This document shows, piece after piece, positions 25,269 to 39,400 of a DNA stretch of 64,000 bases. Numbering within the stretch: the first letter of the stretch is position 1; each line of letters opens with the position of its first letter. The stretch lies in the NCBI RefSeq assembly GCF_040954835.1, contig NC_090716.1:11965275-12029274 (forward strand). Direction: 5' to 3'. This DNA is from Lepisosteus oculatus (lineage: Eukaryota; Chordata; Actinopteri; Semionotiformes; Lepisosteidae). The translations under genes were made by a program, and so were the position numbers. A model generated the notes under the pieces. It saw nothing but the letters and a program-made list of their open reading frames with translations. It was not told the DNA's origin and made no database searches.

Positions 25269-27429
25269 AATGCAGTTTTCACCTAATTATTTTATTGCAA
25301 GCCTTGATTATTTGTTCATGCTCTATGTCTGAAAGACAATGTGGAACCAATGCTTACTTTGTGAATTAACAGATTTGTATAGATCTATATATTGTTGCAA
25401 ACATTATTTTCTCTGTATAATGTAATGGCTTTACGTAAATCAAACCACGGATAGCAAAACTGCCGATGTATCATGGACTTGTATCAGACTATCAGTTAAC
25501 CATTTAGATTACTCATAAAGATTTAATAAAGGTGATTCCACAAAAAAACGTGAAAGATGTGTGTCTGAGACTGAGGAAAGAGAAACCTGATTTGCTTCTT
25601 TTTATATTGGTATCATTCTATCAACAATCAGTGTGAATTCACTTGAATTTTACAGAAAACCTTTTGACTGGTAAAGGATGTGTGTTCTCATAAAAAAATA
25701 GTTTAAAAAGCTAATAGCCTGTGAAATGTTAAACATTTTTATATATTCCTAATTATTATGTATTCCACTGATAGTACATCAGTTGCAATCAGCAATTGAC
25801 ATCAACCTCTCTGATATGTGAGCCCATTTTGTGATATTACACATGTAATAGTGACACACAGGCACATGTGAAAACCACAATATCTGGTACACCACATAAA
25901 AAACAGAGCAGAAAGAATGTGTTAATAAAAACTAATGCTTGCAACACAGAAAAAAATATTGCTCATTTATAACAAAGAACATTTATTATTTTGCTATTTG
26001 CTGACTTCTTTACAGTTATAAAAATTGATGTGAATATTAATTCACATTCACATGTGGTCTCATTTTACAGAGAGTAACTGCATTTTTCCTGAGACCATGC
26101 ACACACTTTTCAGACCCTTTTCAGTTGTGTAAGACCTCAGCTTTAAAGTGTATTCTCTGTCAGTACATGAGGAAAGATAATTAGCAGAGTCCTACCAAGT
26201 AAAGACGTAAGCAAGCAATACAACAACAAAACGTACTTGCTTTACTAAAGAATACAACACAATAGCCTTAAGTCTATTCATTTACCTTAAGTTAATCAGC
26301 AAAAACAATTCACAAATTGATAGGGTTCAAGGTTAATTAAATAAACATGTAAACTGTTTACTTCCTTCCAGATAGCTTACATACTTTTTCCTTTATTTCT
26401 CAAATAACACGAGTTTTATACAGTAAGTGTGTGTTTTATAAATTATGACTGATTTGATACATTTGTCAGTATATATCCCAGTGACTATTTTCCTGCCTTT
26501 TTCATCCAAACAGGAGGCTGGTAAAGCATTAGGTTTCTACCTCCTATTTTCAGAAACACATTCTGAACTTTAATGCTGAAAATGCGGAAGTGAATTTAAG
26601 TGTAAAAGACGTTTTCTTATGTGGTAACACTCTTCCTTTTGTCTTATGAACTTGAAATATTCATATAGTCCAATCCCACGCTTTGATCAGGATTGTCTTC
26701 ATCAGAGGTTGTGATGAGGACGGTGGTGTTTAGCGGGTGGCTTCAGTAGTTTTCGAAGACGGCCCTGGGGGCTGTTTTCCTTCGTGGAAGGAAAGTAAGA
26801 TGATGGATGCGTCTTGCTCCTCGAGCCACTCCCCCAATACCTTCCATTGTGATGACTCATTCACTTTGCTGGGAATTCATAACATTTTGTCCAGTAAGTG
26901 TACAAGTGTTCCAAAACGCTTTTTTAAAATCACACACATACAGTATGTATTGATGAAGAACTCGAATATTTAAGGGAATGACTACCAAATTCATATTTAA
27001 ATTGTTTTAGATGATTCTAATACACCAATAACTAGTAATTCAGACTTGCTGCATTCTGTATTGCACACATTATGCTATTAATATGAGATACATTTTGTTG
27101 CCTTTGCTCTGATGACAGTTTTATACTATAGAGGTTTTTTTTTTATTAGACTCTAGGCTTCTACAACACAACATGGTATTTCTTTTGTACATGGAGCACA
27201 TAGGAAGAAAAGAGAAATGGTTCCCTAGTGTTTACCATAAAGCAGGCAGTTTTATAGCTCACACACAAGGGAAAAGTCCACAACATGTGAAGTCCTGAAG
27301 CCATAAATGCGATAAGTCCAAGTGACGAAGGCTGGAGAGGCTACACCTCATCAGGAAGTTAGGTTTTATCTATCCAGAAGAAACGGCTTGTGCCAGGGGC
27401 TCTGTGCTTCTCTTCTCAGAGGATTCAGG
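25269..27429. other. intergenic region between sct-like gene and cdhr5
   Basis: No further exon recognised. The last few hundred bases should hold the cdhr5 promoter and 5' untranslated region. A 'ttttatagc' near 27250 resembles a CDX-type site, consistent with intestinal expression but too short to rely on. Confidence 0.45.
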
Positions 27430-30400
27430 ATGGATTTAAAATATAAAAGATTTTCCGTCAACGGGATCCTCTTTCTCCTACTCCTGTTCTTCCTCCACAG
27501 AGAATGTGACTGTCAAAGTAAGCTTGTTCTTCAGTATATTTATATTTTCTCTTTTTTAAGATCAGTTTTAATTAGAATACTATATTTCCTGGGCTTAAAT
27601 GTATAGTAACAGTACAACAATATTATTGTAAAACCACTCTTTACTGCTCCTTCCCTGCTGATTTCTGTACTCTTTATGACAGGAATATCATCTGTGTTTT
27701 AATATAGTGTTTTTTTTCAGAATTGGATGTGTTTTTCCCTCCTAATTTGTGTTATAAATCTTAATTGTCCGGGGAAGAAGTTTTATGGTCTTTTCCATTT
27801 TTTAAAACCTGTTATATACAGTACATTTTACATAGAACACTTGTATAGATCTTAAACCTGTATTTACAATGTTAAATAACAATAATAAGAGGTTGCAAAT
27901 AGACCATACTTTTTAAAAGCGCTTATGTAGGCTTTATATCAAAGGAGAGTACTTTAGACTTCCTTTCTAATTCTGTTGTCTCCCCCGAACAGAATAAAGT
28001 CTGATTTCTTATATGAAGAATTTCTTCGTGCTGGTGCACTGGAGCTGAATTACTGATCCTGAGGGTGGAATTCCATCTGTCAGTCCTATAACATCACTTC
28101 TTGCAAAATACTTTTCCTTATAGCTCTCTAACCTTAGTATTGTCCAGGCTAAGAAACAAGTTTACAGGCATTCATTACTCCATAGTGGTGTAGAGTAGAC
28201 TATGTGAATGTTTTTTCTGAGCAGCCGTGATATACAGTATAAAGTTGTTTCTGATTAACAGCAATAGTTATTGTGCAGTATGTAATTCATGTAAATGTTC
28301 TTTCTTTATGGTTCTTTTCTCATTTGTGTCTAGTTTGTTCTCTGCCTGTTCCTGTACCCATACAAATCGAGGAGAACAACGCCATTGATCAGGAAGTTGT
28401 AAATATCACCACATCAGCTGGTGTAAAGCTTACCATATCTGAAGATAAAAGTCAAGCATTTGCTTTGCATGATAAAACACTAGTTCTGACAAAACAAATG
28501 GATTATGAGGTATCTGTCTGTCTTTTGGTATAACTGTTGAATCATTTAAGTGACATTACCTAACATGAAAGTCTTTCAGATGATTCATATTTATTTGGAA
28601 AATTTTCAAGTACAATATAAGGTAAATTAAAAAAAAATGTTTGTGTTTGTTTTTCAGAATATGGCAGAGAAAGTGATCATAGCCTCTATTCGATGTGAAA
28701 AAGAAGCAGAAACAGTGGTATTATTGTTCTTGTTGTTGTTCATGTTGTTATTATTATTATTTATATGATATAATTTCTATATGATTATAGATGGCATTTG
28801 TACCCAACGTGATAGGCTAATGGGTGGTGTTGTACATATATTCAATGCTAAAGCATTACCTGCTTTTTCCAATGGGAGTCATACAAAGGATACAATAATG
28901 GTATGTAATACAGTAGAAGCATCCCTAGAATACATCCTTTTTCAAGTGTTTCTTAACACTTTCTCCTCCCCAGCTGTTGGGGAGGAGATGAGAAGGTTGT
29001 ACTAGTTTTATCTTCCTGACCAGGAAAAAAGGCTAAAATAGTGTATCAACCTGTATACCACCAGATCCCTTAATACTGTCAGTTAGTCTGAAGTCCTTAT
29101 AAGTTGCAATATGCCTAAAACTCTGCAGTTGTTGCCTAAAAAGTAATATATTCAATCTGAGATCTTGTTACGAGTTTTTTGTCTCTGAATAATCCGGCTC
29201 TGTCATACATCACTGAACTTCTTCATGTATAGTATACACTTTCTCCATAGTCGTTCAGGTGGGGAGCTGCGTCAGCATGAGTAGGCTGCAAAGGAACAAG
29301 TAATAGGTTTATTCCTGCTGAAAAGAGAAGAAAGAAAATGCAACGTTTCAGCCATGGAGCCTTCTTCAGCTGTGCCTTCTTCATACCTGAAGAAGGCTCC
29401 ACGGCCGAAACGTTGCATTTTCTTTCTTCTCTTTTCAGCATGGAATAAACCTATTGCTTGTTACTTTCTCTGTAGGCTCTGTTCAGTTGAGGTTGGTTTT
29501 TTAGTCATCTCAGACTGCTGGGGACCATACTTTTTCTCTCGCTTCTCAATTATTATGGAATACCCTTCCTCCAACCTTTCAAGAGACAAATTCTTTGGCT
29601 CTTTTAAAGACTAAACTTAAAACTCATATTTTTACTAGGGCATTTACTGTATGTATTTTTAACTTGTATTTACTTTTATCATACTTTATTTGTGAGCACT
29701 GCGTTTAAATTGATGCTTGTTTTCTATCCTTTTTTTTAGGTTTTTTTACATATTTTTGTTGAAATAACAAATGTTAATGAATATCCTCCATATTTTCAAG
29801 AACTAAGCTATACTCTGTCTGTAGATGAGGTAAGTGTTTTAGGTTTGGACTACATTCAGAGTCCTAAGACATGATAAATTCGGAGGCTTATTGGGCACCT
29901 GTAACCAAAAATGCCTTCAGAAAGCTACTATAGTTAATTCTGCAGGTTCTAGAAGCAATGTTTTAATATTACTGTACTGTCTATGATACCCCAGTTAAAA
30001 TTAAATCCTAGTTTTATCTTTTTAATTTGCCTGTTACCAATGTTTTTTGAGATGCAATGAAGTATGACCCCCAATTTACTTAGTAAAATTAAGGGCATAA
30101 TTCGAATAAGTTAAATAACAAGTCAGAAGTGACATCACAATTAAAATAGATTTCAAAGGACCTAGAAAAAAATATAGTTGGTGCTTACCATTCTGGAGAG
30201 AGTTGCAAACCCATTTCTAAATATCTGGGGCTCCGTCTGTCTGCTAACAGACAGACAATCTACAGTTGGAGAAAATTCAAGACAATGGAGACTGTACCTA
30301 GGACCAGTCGTCCTGCCAAAGTCTCCTTAAGAGCAACCTGATAACCATCCAGGAAGTCTAGAAGAAATCCGGAGTAAGGTTTATCGATTTGGAGACCTGT

Positions 30401-33400
30401 CTCACCGTGGCTCATGCCTCAGCCTTCAAGAAAAGACTGAACGAGAAACGTTTTCATGGATAGATAGCCAGGAAGAAACCATTATCCTAAAAAAAGAACA
30501 TTATTGCCTTTCCAAATTCACCAAAAAACAATTTTGTCCTCCAGACAGTTGAATCTGAAGTTGAGCTTTTTTGCTATAATGGAAAACATTCTAAATCTCT
30601 GACTTCTAACAGAAGAACCTCATTCCAGCTGTCTAGCATGATGGTGGGGGTGTCGTGGTCTGGGGCTGTGTTGCTGCCTCAGGATCTGGATCCTGATCTT
30701 GGCATTGTATTGGCAAATTCTGAAGGAAAATATCAGGCCATCCATTTCTAATCCCGTACTCATGCTTATCTCTGTTGGTCGTCTGTCACCAACATGTGTA
30801 GAAGGAACCCGCGTGATATTCCTTTCTAAAAGTTTATTTTCTAAAAAAAATTAGAAAACAAGTCGGGGGTCCTGCAACTGGTAGTGGGGATGTAACTACT
30901 TGCCTGCCCCAGCATGCTATTCCTGACTCCCATGTCCCCACCTCATCACCTGGGTACACATCCATTAGCTACAGCTGGAGCAGTGTCATGTATAGTAGCA
31001 AAACCAATGGCCCTAAACATACAATCAGATCTACAACTCAGTGGCTGAAGAAGACATTTTGAATTTCAGGATGGCCAAGGTAAAGCCCATACCGAAGTCC
31101 CACTGAAAAGTTATGTCAGCACCTGAAGAGAGCCGTTCATGCGAGGAAACACTTAAGTGTCTCTGACCTGAAGCAGTTCTGTATGTATGAACAGGCCAAA
31201 ATTAATAAAAGCCAAGAGACTGATAAACAGTTGCAGGAAATGTTTACTTGAAGTCCTTGTTGTTCAATGACTACTTGTTACTGATTTTAATATTCAGATT
31301 TAAACATTTTGAAGGGGTGCTGGAGATATATTTCAATATTACACGGCATTCACCAGTGTCGCTAAATTTGTTTTTTTCAACGAACGTTCTCCTTAGTGTA
31401 TTTGAGAACTCCTTTTAGAGATTTGTAGTCAGAAATTATAACCCACATTTTCCCAAAAGAAGGAAAAGCTTTATTAAAGTGTATTTTTTAAATATAGTTC
31501 CAACCAGTGAACACTAACATCGGCAGAGTAAATGCTGAAGATCGCGATGGGGATAGACTTTATTACCACTTGGACAACAGCACCGTAAGTCTCAGGCTTT
31601 TCCTTTCTCCATACAGGTATATCTGTGAAATCTAATGTGAATCAAGCCACTTTAATTAGCTTTATTTTTTTATGTAAAGTAGATGGACCTATAGTATACA
31701 GCCTTAATTGCTGTTTTCCTGCTGAATTTTTGACATTTTATTAATTCATTTACAAATCTGTTTAGACAGTATTTGTCCCTACATACTTTGATTTAAGTCT
31801 AGCAGGCCCTGGCTCTATTGTAAAATAAAACATTTGATCCAAGAGGTGTTGTTGTAGAATTGTTAACCAATTCTATCACTTTATCCATGACCCCAGCTAT
31901 TTTCCAGCTCTTTTTAATGTTTTACTCTTTGTTTGCCTTCTTAGAATTTCACGATGCTCTGAGAATTTGTTGAAGTTTACATTTTTGACAATGTGCTCAC
32001 TGTCCTTAATTAGAACATGAAGTTACTAATACTCTACATACAGGACTTTAAACAGAAATACTGTTTAAATATGCTTACCCATGCACATTAATTTCTTTTA
32101 CAGAGTGGGGCTCAATATTTCCATTTGGCAAGTGTAACAGCCCCAGACATCTTAGTGAGTAAAATCTTGGACTACGATTCAACCCCCAAGTTGGATCTTA
32201 TCTTATTTGTACGGGTAAGTTTCACAGGTTGCTGTGTGTTTTCCTAATATAGGTTCACTCAGAACTCTAATGGCACTCAGATCATGACTCTCATTCTCTC
32301 TATAGGATACTGAAAATGCTGGGGCTGCAAATTCCCACACAGCTTCCACAAACATAGCCATCGATGTTAAAGATATTGATAACCGCCCGCCATGGTTTCT
32401 GCCATGCAAGGAAATTTCATTTGATGATACCCGTACCAAAATATGTCTCAACATGGGCTATAAAGGAAGTGTCAATTTAACTGTTAAAGAGGTAGGAAAA
32501 AACACACTGTTTTATTTCTCAAACATGCGAAGGATGTGATCATTGAGTTCTGTCTTAAAAACTGGTGCAAGTAAAGGTACACAGAGCATTCAAACTTAAA
32601 AATGTACAGTACAAATCTCCATGTACTTTGACAGGAGTTTGTGTCTGAGACGCATGCAGTAGAAACCTGATCATATTGATCTGTTAATTTGGAATGTCAG
32701 ACCATGCCAGTGTATTGCTTTTCTTTTTCCATGTTCTGCATTCAGGAATACTGAATACATTTCCTATTCTAAAGATATTTAGATTTGAGTGTTTAAACTT
32801 GGTTGTTTGTCAGAAATTTCAACAGGAAAACCTACCATTTTTTTTGCAACTGTTGTAGGTGTAAGGACTGTTGTACTTGTTTTACAAGCTTAGTATAACT
32901 TCACTCAAATCAGCTTGATTTGGCCATAATGTATTTGGTGGTTTGTGTTATAGGAAGGGGTATTGCCTTTGAAACCTGAACCCCTGTATGCTATTGATGG
33001 AGACAAGGGAATTAATGAACCGATAGAGTATTACATTTTGAGTGGTAAGTAGGGAAACACTGTTCAAAGTTTTGATTTTTAGAAAAGTAATTCCTTTATT
33101 TGTTTTGGGGAAGCTAGTTATGTTTATATTACAGTGCACTTTTAAACTTTTACACCTATAAATGAAGACTTTATCTGAGACTTTATCTGTCAATAGATTT
33201 ATATGCTTTTTGTGCTGTTTTACATCTAACAGGGAATGAAGCAGGTCTGTTTGACATGAATAGTAATACTGGAAATATCACAATGTTAAAAGCTGTGGAT
33301 ATAGCAGGGCCAATACTCTTGACAGTTATGGTAAGTGCATTTATCCAGTGAAGGAAATCATTGTGTTTATGAGCAGTTTTTAAGAAACTTTAAAGCACTA

Positions 33401-36400
33401 AAATATACTTGGAAAACTCTGGGCTGCCATCGGAAATACCTTTCATATATTGTATAGAATCTGTATATGCTTCTCCATGCTTTTGCTAATTTTTAGATTT
33501 CTAATGGTGAATCTTTGAAGAAACAGATTCATTGATTATTCTTCCATCTTTCAGGCTTTCCAGACTAAGAACCCCAACCAGTTTTCTACGACGTCTGTTG
33601 TTATAGATGTTGTGATGAAGACCCTCAACCCTCCTGAGTTTGAAAAGCCCAGATATAACGGGTTTATATCCAGTGACTCAGATGTGGGGAGTATGGTCCT
33701 GGAAGAGGGGTTTTCTGCTAGGCCCTTGAAGGTCCTTGCTACGGACGCCGATTTCGCAGATGTGAGTAAAGCATCTTCTTCATTGTGATCTTTTTTTAGC
33801 CCATTCCCTTGCTCATTGTCCTCTGCAACCCCTTTAATTGCTGTTGCAATTATTTAATTGGCTTAAAGTCATGTGGCCTAGATGGACGGTGTACACAGAA
33901 CAGGCACACAAAATAAGGAGGATAACGGCGTGTAAGCAAAACACTTCAGCAGGCACTGAAATGTTCCAGTACCGCTTAATGCTTTTAAGAAGATTTTTTC
34001 TGAAATTAGGCTTTCAGTGCAGGAAAAATTAATAGCTCTTTCCTGTTTCTTAATATTTACTGTTACAGTCTCATTGCAACACCATCTCCTTTGTTCTTAT
34101 TTTACCATGAAGTATGTTAAGATTGTTTGACAATCCAAATTATTTACTGCTATTAGTAACTATTTATTACAATCAAAATAAAAAAGAACTGGTATGAAAA
34201 TATACACATTATAAAAAGTATATAAACAGTATATATTATAAACCATATAAACGTATAAAAACAATAGTAAGACAATACCTCTACCCCACAGCAATAACCA
34301 CAACACAAAATAAATGAAAAAACTAAAATAAAGCACTCAATAAAGAACAGGCTAAGGAATGTGTTTTTAATCGAGATGCAATTTCTTGTTTTGATAAATA
34401 TTCACTGTCTTTTCTATGACATTCCAAATTGAGCTCAGGTACATCTAATTTCCTTGTGAGATCACTCTAAAACTTGAATGAAATACACTTGAGGTCAATT
34501 TAATTGCTTAACTTGATTTCAGAAGTAACACACCTGTCTATAAAAACCAAATACAAGCAAATCCTTTGGAAAAATATGTTTAGCAATAAAAAACATGTTG
34601 CACTGCATTCAATGACTTGGCATATTAAATAATTACAAGAGACTGTTCTAAAGTGGACACGAAAACAATGCATGGACATCAGCATAGGGGTGCTATAATT
34701 GAATCTGTTCAACCAGTTCAGAATTCAGTACCAACCACAGAACATAAAAAAAACAAACGCTAGGAGGTAAAAACAGACCTATAAAAATGGCAGAAGATGC
34801 TTCTTATAGCATGTGCTTAAGTTTTCCTGAAACAATTCCTGTTCTTATTTTAGGGTGTAAACCCTAATGTTGAATATAAAGTCCAAGACAACAATGACCT
34901 TACAGTGACTAAAGAAGGTTTTATTCTTACGAAGAAGATCTTACAACCTAACACAATTATTGCACAAGTAAGTAATCAGTATATTTTTATTTTGTTCTCT
35001 CTGGGAGAACTAAAGTGAGGGCATGTGTTAGTTTTAAGGAAGCATGTAAATATGTATCGTGTATAATGTAAGACAATGAAAGTACTCAGATTACAGTATA
35101 TACCACTTTTGGGTAACAAGACATTTAGGATTTTCAAGTCAATGTATTACTCAACGGGGTTTAATACAACACAACATATTCAGTATTAAATTTCAGCTTA
35201 TTTATGTGTCATGACACAGTTTACTTGACATGTTTGATATATCGGCTTATTTTGTCTGTGGTTCAAAAGTAAAAACAAAGAAAAAAAGGTCTCTTCGCTT
35301 GCAGATGTCAACAAGATTTTTGGTCTTTTGTCTCAATTGTATTTCCTCCAGATAATTGCTGAGGATATGTCAAATGGAGAATCTGCCTCAACTATAGTCA
35401 CAGTTGAGGTGCTAATGGGTGAGCAGAATTTTAGTGAAATTGTGATGTAAAAATATGTTAGTGTATTTGCTAAACAAAACTTTGAGAAAAGGTTAAAAAT
35501 ATATCTGTATTCTAGCGTGTATTATTGTAGTATATTAAGTATAAAAATATGCCTAGATTATGTATGTTTATTATAGAGGTGAATTGTATCTATATTTTGT
35601 ATTGTATCTCCATTTTTGTCAAGCTGCAGGATATCACAAGTATGATATTAAAGAACAGTAACTGGAAATTAAGATTTTGAAAACTGCTAACATTGGTACA
35701 GTACATCATTTTGAGCACATTATTTGCTAATCCTTTGATAATTGTTTTTCTTAAAATATAAAAAGTAGGGGTCAAAATGTTATAAAGATCATGGTGCTTT
35801 TTCATTAATTTTCTCCTCATTATGGGTTTCCATGAATATTTGTGTGTATCAAATTATTTTCCGCATTTAAAAATCTGCTTTGATTCACTTACTGGCTAAA
35901 AAATTAGGAAGACTCTGTAAAACGACTTGAATCTCTCTGTGACAAGTTATTTGTTTGCTAGATTGAGGAGAAGAAAACAGACTTTTATCCACATCCCTGA
36001 GTGAACAATCTCCAGGTCTCAAGCCTAATGAGCTCAAACTGCTGGAGCCACTGGCTTGTGCTGTTCAACCTAACTCACCTTTACTCTCTTCATCACTTCA
36101 GATGGCAGCTCTGCTGGAGAAGGGTGTGAAACTGGCCTGATAATATTTCTGAGCCTCATTGACTGCAGGTTGAGCTCACCCGGCTGCTTGTGATGATCCA
36201 ATAAGTCAATCAGAGGGGATTCTTTAATGTTTTGGCCACTGAGTTCATAATGCAAATGTTATGAAGTGTTATTTGCTGTATCATACTGTACCTGGGGTTT
36301 CTTCCTCAGAAGGAAAGTTAGCTCAGCAGCTTTGCAGCTGCCTGTCATTGGGCTCAGCCTTGAGTTCTGAACACATGATTGTCCTCCAGAAGGGACACCT

Positions 36401-39400
36401 TCTCTCCTGAAGGTAGTCTCTGCTCAGACCTGGCGTAACTGCTGTTCTTCCAGGTGCTACCACTGCCATGCCTACCACAAACGCCACAACAGATCTGTTC
36501 AACAGCACCACTGCCCTCCCTACATCAGAGCCCACCCAGACCCCTGATGCCACCTATGGAAGCTCACCCTGGTCACCCTCCCCCTCATCTCTTCTCCCCA
36601 CTTCAGGTCCTCACACAGGTAGACCAGCACTGCTCCGGAGCCCAGCTGGTGCAAAACATGTACTTTTGCTATTAAGACAATTAAGTACTGTCTTAATAGC
36701 ACTGTAAGTATTATTACAGTGCACTAACCATGAAATGAAGCCAGTTGCCTAGCTAAAAATTATAATATGAGATGAAATGTATCTATTATATAGTCTGTTT
36801 CTCCAGTTTGACCTTTTCATCTAACATTACTACTGTATGTTACAACTAGAATTAATTACAGAAACTCAACGGTGGCATTTTGAGATTTGCTGTCATTGCT
36901 GCATAGTTGTGGACAAAACATTTTCTGAGCTTTCATGGAACTTTATTGTCCTCAAAATAAGCAAATGTTTGTAACGACGAAGATTATTTATTATTCTTGT
37001 CCAATCTATCGCACCATTTTCTTTAATATTTTTTGTCTGGCTCAAATCATTTGTCAGACTTAATAACTTACTTTCTGGCCAAAATATTAGGAAAACTATC
37101 AAATGACTTGACTCTCTCTGTGACAAGTTATTTGTTTGCTAGATTGAGGAGAAGAAAACAGACTTTTATCCACATCCCTGAGTGAACAATCTCCAGGTCT
37201 CAAGCCTAATGAGCTCAAACTGCTGGAGCCACTGGCTTGTGCTGTTCAACCTAACTCACCTTTACTCTCTTCATCACGTCAGATGGCAGCTCTGCTGGAG
37301 AAGGGTGTGAAACTGGCCTGATAATATTTCTGAGCCTCATTGACTGCAGGTTGAGCTCACCCGGCTGCTTGTGATGATCCAATAAGTCAATCAGAGGGGA
37401 TTCTTTAATGTTTTGGCCACTGAGTTCATAATGCAAATGTTATGAAGTGTTATTTGCTGTATCATACTGTACCTGGGGTTTCTTCCTCAGAAGGAAAGTT
37501 AGCTCAGCAGCTTTGCAGCTGCCTGTCATTGGGCTCAGCCTTGAGTTCTGAACACATGATTGTCCCCCAGAAGGGACACCTTCTCTCCTGAAGGTAGTCT
37601 CTGCTCAGACCTGGCGTAACTGCTGTTCTTCCAGGTGCTACCACTGCCATGCCTACCACAAACACCACAACAGATCTGTTCAACAGCACCACTGCCCTCC
37701 CTACATCAGAGCCCACCCAGACCCCTGATGCCACCTATGGAAGCTCACCCTGGTCACCCTCCCCCTCATCTCTTCTCCCCACTTCAGGTCCTCACACAGG
37801 TAGACCAGCACTGCTCTGGGCCCAGCTGGTGCAAAAAACATTGACTATTTGCTTCTCAACAAGCATTTTGTTTCTCAGGGATACATAATGAGTGAAGAAC
37901 CTTTGTTCTTCGTTTGCAGGACCTTTACTCATCTGTATTTTAACACTGCATGTTACGTAGCACCTGGTTTAGTTATATTAAAAGTGCTTAATTTGAAATG
38001 AAACTGCATGTATTGCGCATAGCACACTTTCTCGCTTAAATGTTGAATATTTAGAATATATTCAGCTCCTTGTCAAATTATATTTCAGCAGAGCTTTTTC
38101 TCCAAAAGTAATCTGCTACTTTACTTTTCCTATAGCGATCATCTGCCTCTTTTGTCCCAAATGACTCTAAGAGGCTAAAAGTGTAGTGCCATATTATTAC
38201 ACTGCGTGCAGTAGAATATTCACACATTTTGCATTATTTTGGATAAAATAATGATGCTGTCTTTTGATATAAGTTTATACTGGTGCAATGAACTCTGATG
38301 TATTTGTTTTATCTAACATTAGATGTGAACTGTTCAACATTGAGTCAGACGGATCCTGGCCTAATCAGTGTTGCTATGCACTGCTGATTTCCAATCAGTC
38401 ATTCTGGTGTTATATTGATTGTCTCTTGTTTCACCTGGCTGCGCTAATGCTAGCACAATTCTAACAAGCATTTAGAGGCACTTTATCTTCTTTTTACCTC
38501 GTGCTTTTGATAACATCAGGCATGTGTTATTGTCAATTAACTGTAATCACATTGTCTGTCTTTAGAATTCACACAGACATCTTGTGTTTTGTTGTTTGCA
38601 TATTAGTCAGTGACCAATGAGTACCTATCTTGAATTGTCTTATTTTTGTCATTTCTTATGTTTATAAGTGAACAAAACTGAATAATAGAAACATATTTAC
38701 TGAAAACCTATTTATAATTTAAAAAATAAAAACCCTTTCATGGCAACTCTTCACCCAGCTACCCCACAGGGGGAACCCAAAACAGGTCCATCAGTGTCGA
38801 GTTCAGTAGTGCTTCTATTTCATTAACCACTATCTTACAAGGTTGTTGGGTTTCATACAAGGCACCATGGACCCAAGCAGCAGCTATCTTGATAAGAGGC
38901 ATGTAAAGTATGGTCAGTTGGCACTAGGAGAAAGAGTGCAGTAGGTGCCAACAACAGAGAAATGACCCTTGTGGTAACAGTAAAGTCAGCCAGCCACACT
39001 CTTTTCTGCAGCTTGGTTTAAACATAACGAGAGACATCATTTCAGTATTAGAATTTTTATCTTCATCCTTCTAAAAATACATTAATTAATTCACTTAGAT
39101 TGGAGGAAATTGATAAATAATTAAAAAGAAGGCAGTATCTTACTGATTATGTACATCCCCATCCATGTTTTGTTCTGTGTCATTAGGATAAACTGCACTC
39201 TTTTATCTCCTATTATCTATGAAACTTCTTTTTTCTCCAGCGTTTCTCATCTTCTCTGCTTTTGTAGGTGGCGATGCAGTGCTAACTGGTGCATACAGTC
39301 CAGAAGACATGGCTGCCCTGGGAGCTACTCTTGCTGTCCTGCTCATTCTTTCGATGGTGATAATTGGCCTGCTGGTATTTAAAATCTACAAAACAAAAAC

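Noticed and set aside
29223-29614. Two overlapping frames on opposite strands with similar 'KRCIFFLLFSA' peptides
   Set aside because: They are the two arms of the palindromic MITE-like element read in opposite directions, not genes.
36070-36553. Minus-strand frames repeated at 37251-37734
   Set aside because: They recur only because the DNA segment is tandemly duplicated. They lie antisense to the cdhr5 mucin exon and its intron, and show no family motif.
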